This document shows, in pieces, positions 17,637-39,088 of a DNA stretch of 64,000 bases (positions are counted from its first letter, which is position 1; each line of letters begins with the position of its first letter). The notes beneath the pieces were generated by a model. That model was given only the letters and a program-made list of their open reading frames with translations, did not search any database and was not told where the DNA came from. The stretch covers positions 6,741,393-6,805,392 of the forward strand of contig OX030966.1 in NCBI GenBank assembly GCA_943735955.1, in the 5' to 3' direction. Position numbers and translations under genes: made by a program. Origin of the DNA: Piscicola geometra. Lineage: Eukaryota > Annelida > Clitellata > Hirudinida > Piscicolidae.

Positions 17637-20600
17637 TCAAGCCTTTTTTGCAGTTTTGATAGTTTCAAGTTTGAGACGTTCCTCGGGGTATGAGATGTTT
17701 TCCAGAAACCTCTTCTGAACAGATCTCGGAGCAGCTTTGATGATGGGCTTACCAAATGTTTTAGTGTCTGGTATGGGCGGGAATACTTTCTTGCTGGCAA
17801 ACGATATGATCCTCTTTCTCCTATTTTGTTTCTCAGTTGTCTTGGTTGAGTCACTATTGTCACTTCTCTTAGATGATTGCGAATCCGAATCTTGGTTTCT
17901 TTTTGTTTCTGAAAGCTCGTCACTTTCTGAAGTGGTTGAAATCACATTTTCAGCGTTTTTTCTATCTTTGCTTCTCCTACTCTTATTATCTTTCTTATCA
18001 GTTTCTTCCTCCCTTTCATCATCTCCTTCATTATCTTTTTCATCTTCATCTTCATCACGATCGGTTGAATCCACTGCCGAATCGATATTCTTTTCTTTAT
18101 GCGAATTGGTGATGAAATCCTGCATTCTGTTCGTGCTGGACGCGTCACTCTCCACATCAGCCCTGAGGGAAGAGGCGTTGGAGGGGAGTTTGGGCGAGTC
18201 TTTCGTGATGTTGCCGTTGACGTCGACATCATCGAGCACCTGCGCCCTGCCAGCGAACGAGGGCTTCGTGTTCAGCCACAACTCTTCCTGCACTTCAACG
18301 TCGTTGCTCTCCTCATCAGCGGCAACGAGCTGTTTGGCTGGATTGGCTTGCGATGAATTGGGACCCACCTTCAGCACCAGCCTTTCACTCTCCTCACTTG
18401 AAGACCCACTCGAAGAGTCGTCAGACGTTTTGCCTTTCTTGACAGCCTCCAAGTCTTCCTTGGAGCTTCTCTGCAACAACTTCTTGATTTCTGTAGCGCT
18501 CAACTTTTCCTTGCTCTTCATGACAGAGTCGTAGCTGGACTCGAGACTGAAGGGCTGGTTGGGAGAGACCTTGTTTTTCTTGAACCTCCGCGTCAGAGGG
18601 TCTTCCACTTGAAGGTCGCTCCACGAGGAGGTCAGGTTGCTGCCACTGCGGTCAACACTCACCATTTCCCCGGTCGACATGCTGCTCTCGTTCTTCACTG
18701 GAGACTTGTTCCATGACACCTTCACGAACGAAAAGTTGGTTCGTTCCCGCTCAAAGTCACTCAATTTGTTCTTTTTGATTTTCTTTCCCTTCTTATCTTT
18801 CTTTTTCATCTTCTTTCCATCAGCATCTGAGTTCTTAGCTCTTTTCCTCGATGCAATCACCGACGACTTCCCAGCCACACTGACCGGACGGCTTTTTGAA
18901 GCCTCAGAGTCCTTCTTCATAGACGCAGACTTTGCAATCTTCTTCTCTGACCTTGAAGTGTCTTCTTTTGACCTTCTAGAACCTTTTGGACTTTTACCAC
19001 GTGACGCCATTCTACTTCTGCTCTTGTGTTCCGATGGCGTCTTGATCGACTTTTTCTTCGAATCTGAAAGTCTTGCTCCTTGAGACTGCTTTTCGTCACT
19101 TTTTTTTGGCCTCGATGCTCCTACTTTGTTGGAATTACTAACTTTGTTTTTAGGTTTGAGGGCAGACTTACCGGAAGTGTCTGTCTCCGCATCCTTGGCA
19201 TCTTGGAGAATCTTTTTCTTGGCTTTTCCTTTGACCTCGTCGTCACCACCTGCCTCTTTCCTTTCCTTGCTCGACCTTCCAGAGTATTCTTCAGAAGCTT
19301 TTTTCTTTTTAGTCACGTCAGATGATCCTGTGTTCGAAGCTTTCCTCTTCTTCAGTTTATCAACTCCTCCACCGATCTTCTTCTTTCCAGTCTTCTTTCC
19401 ATCTCCATCATCTGAAGTGGACTCTTCAGAAGTGGATTCACTGTCACCACTTCCACTGCTGCTTGATGCAAGTGTCTTTTCAATGGCGTTACGGTTGCTG
19501 ATTGAGTACTCCCTTATCAACTTCTCTGTGCTCTTGGGCTTCTTTTGGGCAAAAGCAGGAACAACTTTTGAGATTTTCAGTCTCGACTTGAAGTCATGCG
19601 TCGTCTCCTCACTGCCTGCCCAACTACCGCCTCCCGAAGTGTTCGTCTCAGTCGAAGCAGACTTCCCATTCGACTTTCCATCGGTGGAGGACCTCCTCTT
19701 GCCTTTCGAGAAGACTGACAACTTCTTCTTGAACTTTTGCTTGGCGCTCTCCTTGCTGGTGGAGTTGTTGGAACTACTGCTGTTGGAAGTGTCTGCCTCG
19801 TCATCATCATCATCATCATCATCATCGTCATCATCATCATCAGTATCACTCTCTGTGCCGGTGTTTGTGCTTGTAACTGAAAGAGACTTCGCCTTGGCAA
19901 TCTTCACCGCAGGAAGACTCAACTTTTTAAGCGCTTTGATTTCTCGTAGAAAAAGAACTTTTTTGTCGGCGATTTGCGAGTCGCTGGCGTTCTTGACGAT
20001 TTCTTCTTTTTCACTTTCCGACAAGATTCCGCTGACGAAAAGCATGAGTTTCTCGTTGTACGAGGGGTGGCTCTGATCGGTGCTCGACCAGCCGAGGCTC
20101 GATGATTCGGTCTGGTCTGTGGAGCCGTCGTTTGTGCTGGCTTCTGTCACCGACACATCAGAGTTGTTTTGCGACTGGTTGTATTTGCGGAGGTTGGAGT
20201 TGTTGGATGACTCGTTCGTTTCGGAGGAGAAGTTGCCTTTGGAGTTGAGGACTTTGAATTCTTCCTTCTTTGCGTCGTTGAAGCGTGCCTTGACGCTTCG
20301 TGCGTTGGTGATGAGGTTGTTCGTCTTGCTCTGTTTGCTCCTCATGTTGAAGAAGTCTTGCGAGGGGAAAGGAGGAGGAGGTGGAGGAGGGGCTGGTGGC
20401 TGCATGGACTGTTGAGAGGAAGATAGAGTTTGCATGGTGTTCGTTGGGGTGCTTTCGGAGATGGGGACGGGATTGGATGAAGGTCTGTTGAGCATCATGG
20501 GCGGGTAGTAGGAGCCAGGACTGTATGTCGACTCGCCCTTGTCGTATGCGTCAAAGTGGAGTGCACCTATCGAGGTGGAGTTCATGAACTCCTCGGAAAG

Positions 20601-21744
20601 GTCACTCTCGAACGAACAAATCGACTGCGCTTTCACCAACTTCCTCGACTTGATTCTTCGTTCAACCTCCCTCTTCTTCTTCTTCTCCTTCTTCTTCTTC
20701 TTCATCTCCTTCAGTTTGAGAATGTCACTTTTGTGGTCGAAATGCACAAACTTCGGCTTCAAAACCTGGTCCCACTCATCATCTTCGCGACATTTCGACA
20801 CCAGTATGTCCAGCATTATTTCTTTCTTGGCACTTTTGTCTCTGAAAGAAATTTTAGTAATTTTTTTTCTAATTTTTATAATTAAATCTTATGACGCGTC
20901 CTCATTAGTGACAAATTATATATTTCAATTACGATGAGTTATTTTATTATTTATCGTTTGGGGCGTCAAAAATAATGAATACCCAAAATATTAAATTTTC
21001 CGTGAACAAAAACTACACAACAACAACACCACAACCACCCCATCATTACAGTCCCCAACAACACCACAACAGCCCACAACAACACCATAACCCCCCATCA
21101 TTACAGTCCACCACAACGCCTTCACTCACGGACTATCGTCGACAGGCATGGTCTTGAGGGGCTTGCCACTGATGAGGTTGTATGAGAGGGCCTCCAAATG
21201 CTCCTTCTCTTCGTCGTCGTCCTTCACCAGCTTGCCGTGCACCAGGTCCCGTTGCTGGAACACCTCGATCGCCAGGGCCTCCCTGGGTCTCGAAGCCAGA
21301 AAATTCGTGGTGGAGAACCTCTTACCCAGGTAGTGCCGTGGTTTCTTCGCCTTGAGGGGCTTCTTCTTGGCGGTCTTGACTTGAGCGATGCTGCCGAAGA
21401 GGTCTCTCCCTTCCTTCGTGGTGGTCGAGAAGCGGTTCAGCATGTAGTCCTTCTCGAAGAAGGGCTTGGTGATCCATCTTGGTGGTGTTTGGGGGAAGGG
21501 GGAGGGGGGTGGAAGAGACATTGGATGCATTTATGGTGTTGATATAATGCCCTGCTAAGAGGTTTGAAGGTTATGGCGCTAACGCCACTCAGCTCGTGTT
21601 TTAATTGCATTGCATTTTTTGCATAAAATTGTATTGTATTATAACTGACTTGACGTCCATAGTTGTGGTTGTGTGGTGCAGTCACTGTAAGCGGCTCAAA
21701 GGGTTGGATGCAGCGGGCTGAAGCACTCACAAACAAGTTCCCAT
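17637..21744 (-). CDS. large intrinsically disordered Ser/Lys/Asp-rich protein, not recognised
   Basis: Three exons are proposed: 21744-21731 (ATG GGA ACT TGT TT), 21477-21130 and 20841-17637, phase-consistent, about 1,188 aa. The last two are well supported by an uninterrupted 3.2-kb frame and a clean junction (DDSP joined to DKSAKKE). The tiny first exon is inferred from a strong GTGAGT donor and matching phase; it would give an N-terminus MGTC, a sequence type that can be myristoylated and palmitoylated. The N-terminal 250 residues look partly folded (KPFFEKDYMLNRFSTTT, KPRHYLGKRFSTTNFLASRP, CREDDEWDQVLKPKFVHFD). The rest is low complexity: Lys-rich near 20690, a polyproline run near 20385, a run of about 15 Asp near 19820, long Ser/Lys/Glu tracts, and a conserved-looking basic C-terminus (FPPIPDTKTFGKPIIKAAPR). 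I recognise no family. The long plus-strand frames here are shadows. Confidence 0.75.
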
Positions 21745-22230
21745 TGTATTAGTAAAGTAGATGTTTACGAAGCTGGTGTGTTCACAACAAATAAAAATCG
21801 CTTTGGGAGAAAAAATTAAAGGTAAGTCGAAAATGTTTTGAAAGTCCACAGAAACTAAATGTTTATCAAATTATTTTGGTCGTATAAATGCGATCGATGG
21901 ATATGCGAGTGGAGATGTTAAAGTGAAAGGGTGTTGGCTCTTGCGATTATTTCTGGAGTTTTCTTCATTTCATTTTTCGCTTTCTTTTGACCTTATTTTT
22001 AATCCTTCGCATTTCACTACGTCATTCTTATTTACATGGAAAAGCCAGCATAAGATTTATTTATTGGAATTTATTTTATTAAATTATTATTAGCACTTAA
22101 TCCAATTTATTTGAACAATTATAATTGGAAACTTTAAACATCATTTATTAGGATTATGGATTGAACCAATAATGAAAAACTAATTTTAAAAAGCATAAAT
22201 AAAATAAACGAAAAGTGTTAGCCATAGGGG
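21745..22230. other. intergenic region, nothing recognised
   Basis: AT-rich spacer between the start of the disordered-protein gene and the end of PRIM2, both on the minus strand. It should hold the promoter of the former and the 3' UTR and poly(A) site of the latter. I cannot place either with confidence. Confidence 0.5.
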
Positions 22231-22317
22231 TCAGTCCAGATAAGAGCTGGCCATAGCGAGATCGTTATCATTGATTTCCATGTCTTCCCCATCCTCCTCC
22301 TCCTCCTTCTTATGCAC

Positions 22318-22350
<33 letters not shown>

Positions 22351-23096
22351 GGTAGTAGCATCATTGATTTTTGAAGCCATTTCGGGAGCGTCACCTTGTG
22401 ATTAACATTCAACATATTTAACATTGAAAAAATAATTTAAATATTAAAAGTTTCTAAAAATCGAATCGAAAACACAGAGAATCTCTGCTATAAATTACAA
22501 TACAAAACACTCAATACTATATTGTCACAAGGAGTAATAATAAATCCCACCCACACTTCGCCCTATAAATTACCCCCAACCACCACAAACCACAATGAAC
22601 CACCACAAACCACAATGAACCACCACCTACTACCACCATGAACCACCACCTACCACAATGAACCACCACCTACCACCATGGGCCGAGTAAACACTGAGGC
22701 CAGAGTCGACTTTGAGGCTGTCATCGAAGTACTGGTTGGGATGTACTGCCATGTACTTGTCGCCTGTGATGGTGGTGGGATGGTGTTGTGGTGGTGGTGG
22801 GATGGTGTTGTGATGGTGGTGGGATGGTGCTAGTATGATGATGATGGTGGTGGTTTGTAATTTAGCTGTTGTTGATTTAATTAATATCAACTGAATCAAA
22901 AATACCCCTGCCAACTGCCTGAACACCGTCATCAACACCACAATCACTACCACTACTACCATCATCACCACCACCACCATCATCATCATCACCACCACCA
23001 CCTGAGTAGCTGGGGTGCTTGGCTTTGAAGAGCATGCCACAAGCCAGTTGATGGTGGCCCTGCTTTGCCAGATCCGCTATCTGTGTGACATTGTTG

Positions 23097-23142
<46 letters not shown>

Positions 23143-23215
23143 TACTACTACTACCCTCATCAATACTACTACTACTACTACTTCAAAAACTACTACCACA
23201 ACCACAACCATCCCA

Positions 23216-23277
<62 letters not shown>

Positions 23278-26200
23278 AACTACCACTAGCACCACCTCGT
23301 TCACGTGGTCTTTGGTCAGGTTGTGGTGCTGGAGGGACTGCTTGAGACTGGCCATGTCGTAATGCCTGAAGGGGCAGCCTGGTGGTGGTGGTGCATATTA
23401 ACATAATAAATAAATGAAATAATTTTATTATTTTTTATTAATATTAATATAAATAGACTTAGAATAACAAAAATAACATTAATTTTTTGACTTCTTTTAA
23501 TATCAATAAAATAAAACATTCAAATTAAAATAATTTTACTCTCTATCTCCCCTCTCCTCCCCTATCTATCCCATCATCAACCCACCATGGCATTCGACAG
23601 AGGTAGAGTCGGGCATAGTAATGATCTTGGCGCAGGAGTAGGGCTTGGCCTGGACCTTCCTGCCCTCTTTGCCGTAGTTGTAGCGGATGTGGTAGGCGTA
23701 GTTCTTGAAGAACTGGGAGGGGGGGGGGGGGGGGTTGGTGTGAATGGATCGATAAGTTGGTGGGTAGTGGATGGAATGGTAGTTGGGTTGGAGGGGGCAT
23801 AAGAGGGTTGGTGGTTGGGCCTGAAAAAGTTATGGCACCCTGAAGCCTCCCCCACCTTGTCGACGTCCATCGCCTTGGTGAATTCCTTCTTCCAGAACTC
23901 GAGAGACTCGTCCAGACTCAAGCCTATCGCCATCAGGAAGAGACCTGTGGAGGGGGGGGGGTGTTTGGGTAGGCGTGGAAATGGCGGGATGGAATGAGGT
24001 TGGTATTGGTGGTGGTGGTAGGGATTGGTGGAAGAAGATGAGTGCTTGAGTGGTTAACCTTTCTACCCTTCCCAACTCCCCTTCCCCCCATACATCCACT
24101 CAATCCCCCTCCATTCACTCACTCAACACTAGCCCCCATCCATCCCCCCCCCTCCCCCATGCACCCACCCAATTGCAGTCTGCCCACATGTTTGAGGTGG
24201 TGTTTGTTGAGGAGGTTTCTGTAGAGTTCTGACATGCACAAAGGAAAGCTGTGCCTTGACAACTGAGAAGAGTGATGATGATGATAGAATATGGTGATGG
24301 TGGTGATGATGATGATGATGATAGAATATGGTGATGGTGGTGATGATGATGATGATGATAGAATATGACGATAGTGGTGATGATGATGATGAAAGGGTTT
24401 GATGGTAATGATGGTGGAGTTGGTGATTATGGTGAGAATGATGATAGTGGTGGAAAGAGGAAGTTGATGATTAAAAACTTGATGATTAAAAAATACTAAA
24501 ATGAATATTGACAAACCTCGTCGACCATGTCAGAAGTTATAGTCCTGTTCGGTCCTGCCTGGTACTCGGAAACTGAGATCATCATCATCATCAACATTAT
24601 CATAACCATCATCATAACAATCATTATCATCACCACCATCATCATCAAGACCTGATGAGTCAGATGACGTGAGGGAAGCTATGAGAGAATCGAAGCGGTG
24701 TTCATCTGAGATGTTCTCAATGGTGGAAGAGAGAACCTGTGGTGATGATGATGATGATGGTGGCGCTGCTGATGATGATGATAAAGTGGTGATGATGATG
24801 AAATGGTGATAGTGATGATAATGATAACAACAAATCTGGATGTTTCCAATACAACCAAACCCCTCACAGCCAGTTCCTTGGAGAGTTGGCTTTTGAAGAC
24901 ATTGGCAACGGAGTGGAAGAGGTCAGTGTGTGGCACGTAAGCCCACCCCCCCTTCAGAAACACCTGGTGACCCCTAACTAGGTCAAGAACCTCCTGGAAC
25001 CTGACCTGATTGGTGGGTGGGTGGTGCATGCAAATGAGGTAATTTATGTATTTTTTTAGCAGTAGTAGTAATGATAAAACAGACTAATAAACGATTTTTA
25101 AAAAAAGAAAGCCCACTGCATTACTCATTCATTATCCGTCTTCACCCCTAATTAATTATTCAATAAATGCATAATGAATATGCAAGGGGTAGTTAGTTTT
25201 AATGAGATGGAGACTTTATAGAAGCTGGTGTCGTTGAAGTTGTCGTTGTTGAGGCTGTAGGAGGAGTTGATGAGGTGTTCCTTCAAGAGTGCCTTGGCGT
25301 CTGCCCCAATCTGGAGAGAGAGGGAGGAGGGAGAGGGTGGGAAAGAAAGAAGTAAAAGAAAAGAAGGGGAAGGGGGGAGAGGAAAAAAAGAGATGAAAGA
25401 AGAGGAAGAGGGAGAGGAAAGAGAGGGAGGGAAGAAGGGAAAGGGGGGAGAGGAAAGAGAGGGAGGGAAGAAGGGAAAGGGGGGAGAGGAAAGAGAGAGA
25501 GGAAAGAAGGGGAAGGGGGGAGAGGAAAGAGAGAGAGGAAAGAAGGGGAAGGTGAATGAAAAAAAATAAATAAAAACATTAAAAAGATTGCTGCAAACAA
25601 CGCTTATTGAAATTCACACAAAGAAGATAATAACAAATGGTATGACGAACGGGTTGGTAGGTGAGGTGGTTGGCCTTGAAGAAGAGGTCGACTTGCTGTC
25701 GCGAGAGCTGCTGGAAGCGGAAGCGGAAGAGGTCCGTCTCCTGCTCCACCAGCCACTTGCGCATCTCCACTCTGTGGTGGTGATGATGATGTTGGTGATG
25801 ATGATGATGGTGATGATGAATTTGATGTTGGTGATGATGAATTTGATGTTGGTGATGATGATAAATTTAATGTTGGTGATGATGACCAATTAAATGTTGA
25901 TGATCATAGTGTTTGTTGCTGATGATGATAATGATGGTGTTTGTAGGAACAAGAAGATACGTTTTGCAGTAGGCGAGTCTCAAAATGAAGTGTGATGTGT
26001 TGTCAACCTCTCGAAGACTCATTGAGTCTGTCTAGAGGGTGGTGATGGTGGTGATACTGATGATGATCGTGGCAGTGATGATAATGATGGTAGTTATGTA
26101 AATAATGATGATGATGATAAAGTGGTGATGATGATCCTAAACATTGTGGTTATGATGATGATAAAAAAAGATAAAAAAAGAGCAAAATGCTCACTTGATC

Positions 26201-26657
26201 GGACTTCCTGAAGATGTTCTTGAGGCTGCCCTGCTTGGTGGCATGGTTCAACTCACTCCTCATCGCCTCAAAGTACTCTGTGGAACTCTTCATGTGCTGT
26301 CTGCCCAGCCTCTCAACCACCTTCAGAACTTCAAGTTGAGGCAGTTTGAATATTCATCAGGTTTGACTCAAAAACGAATATTTGGAATGCAAAGTTGAGC
26401 CAGAAAAATAACTTCAGCATCTAGCTTGCATAATAAGCATATTAAAGAGAAGTGCGATGCACAAATAGTCATATTCTGCATAGAATTTATTAATTATAGA
26501 ATGCTTGTTTACTTTGCAGTCGGTCTTTGGCATAGTCTTCAATCATGCTAAGTTTGACGGTTTGGGTGGGAGGTTGTTTGTAGAAGTATAGATTTTGTGA
26601 AAGGTCTGGCCTGGCAAGAAGAGGGTATCTTCGTTTTTTGCGGAAAGTGATGTCCAT
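22231..26657 (-). CDS. PRIM2: DNA primase large subunit
   Basis: PRIM2 with PRIM1 and DNA polymerase alpha makes RNA-DNA primers in the nucleus; its C-terminal 4Fe-4S domain helps start primers. Exons in coding order: 26657-26513, 26328-26195, 26031-25961, 25771-25651, 25310-25215, 25005-24868, 24736-24652, 24572-24517, 24262-24169, 23944-23856, 23712-23586, 23378-23296, 23080-23002, 22763-22677, 22394-22231; all phases agree, 522 aa against 509 in human. Family blocks: LYFYKQPP, SHFILRLAYC, RKWLVEQETDLFRFRF, GWAYVPHTDLF, FPLCMSELYRNLL, LKHVGRLQLGLFLMAIGLSL, FWKKEF, YHIRYNYGKEGRK, ECHGCPFRH, HHQLACGMLFKAKHP and AVHPNQYFDDSL. Three of four Fe-S cysteines are present; at the fourth position the codon is GAT (Asp). 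The C-terminal tail includes about ten Thr in a row from an ACT repeat. Exon 7/8 boundaries sit in a GAT repeat and are the least certain. Confidence 0.95.
23097..23280. repeat. (CTA/CCA)n trinucleotide repeats in a PRIM2 intron
   Basis: Two CTA arrays (about 23097-23135 and 23225-23276) separated by CCA-rich sequence fill the intron between PRIM2 exons 12 and 13. They generate poly-Thr, poly-Leu and poly-Val frames that are not coding. Confidence 0.95.
24275..24475. repeat. GATGATG-type repeat in a PRIM2 intron
   Basis: At least three copies of a unit of about 50 bp containing AGAATATGGTGATGGTGGTG, within GAT-rich DNA between PRIM2 exons 8 and 9. Similar GAT repeats occur in the introns at 24585-24650, 25775-25940 and 26040-26160. 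Confidence 0.8.
25365..25560. repeat. purine-only GA/GGGA minisatellite in a PRIM2 intron
   Basis: About 190 bp of nearly pure purine (plus strand) with a repeated unit of about 30 bp containing GGGGGGAGAGGAAAGAGAG. It lies next to the acceptor of exon 5 (25310) and provides a very long polypyrimidine tract on the sense strand. Mirror-repeat (H-DNA) potential is likely. Confidence 0.9.
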
Positions 26658-26965
26658 TTTAAATGTTAAATGGTCTAATTGGTGCTTTAAATGAAGAAAT
26701 TAATTGCTTCAACAATTTTATAGTTCCTTAGGATTGGCGGTAATTTAAAAGTAAATTAGAGTTAAAATTTACATTGGAGTTACTTTTTAGACTGGCTGTC
26801 CCTTACGTCATTATATTTATATTAAATGTCAGTTTATAAGAATTGCAAAATTATTTTTTTCGCTTCAAAAATAGTTGAAAAAAATAAAGTTCACAAAATA
26901 CAAGCCATAAACTCATTAGAATATATTTTTTACATTACATCTTCTCTCCCACCCAACGACATTCA
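26658..26965. promoter_or_regulatory. divergent promoter region, PRIM2 / receptor guanylate cyclase
   Basis: Only 308 bp lie between the two ATG codons on opposite strands. The region is AT-rich and contains no recognisable exon. Confidence 0.5.
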
Positions 26966-38404
<11,439 letters not shown>

Positions 38405-38454
38405 TAATGATGATTCATTTATAAAGTTTTTATACATATTTCATTTCTTTTTTT

Positions 38455-38460
38455 AATAAA
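38455..38460 (+). terminator. poly(A) signal of the guanylate cyclase gene
   Basis: AATAAA 51 bp after the stop codon and only 82 bp before the stop codon of the convergent IMP4 gene. Confidence 0.7.
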
Positions 38461-38481
38461 ATTAAATGAATAATTTTGTCG

Positions 38482-38487
38482 TTTATT
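38482..38487 (-). terminator. poly(A) signal of IMP4
   Basis: TTTATT on the plus strand reads AATAAA on the minus strand, 55 bp after the IMP4 stop. With cleavage 10 to 30 bases beyond each signal, the two convergent transcripts should overlap by a few bases. Confidence 0.65.
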
Positions 38488-38541
38488 ACACTTTTTCAGA
38501 GAAATTTTTGTCCATCAAAGCCTCTAATACATTGAAAGCGC

Positions 38542-38767
38542 CTATGTTTTCTTCCACAATGGCGTTTTCAGCTTGGACGTTCTCATGTAGTGACTGAGTT
38601 GGTACTCTGTGTCAGCCGAGTCCTCCATCTCCACTGTGCCCCTGATCACCTTGAAGACTGTAGGGTAGTAGTAGAAGTAGTAGTGGTGGTAGCGATGGTA
38701 GTAGTAGTAGTAGTAGTATTATTATTAGTATTAATATTAGTAGTAGTATTAATATTAGTATTAATAT

Positions 38768-38817
<50 letters not shown>

Positions 38818-38887
38818 TTAATATTAGTATTAATATTAGTAGTAGTAGTAGTAGTATTAATATTAGTATTAATATTAGTAATAATAT

Positions 38888-38925
<38 letters not shown>

Positions 38926-38932
38926 TTAATAT

Positions 38933-38982
<50 letters not shown>

Positions 38983-39001
38983 TTAATATTAGTATTAATA
39001 T

Positions 39002-39088
<87 letters not shown>

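Noticed and set aside
19126..20076. Long plus-strand frame of 316 codons (also 17737-18534) opposite the disordered-protein exon
   Set aside because: It is the antisense shadow of a biased Ser/Lys/Asp-rich exon, has no family pattern, no splice context and Leu/Ser/Phe bias expected from the complement.
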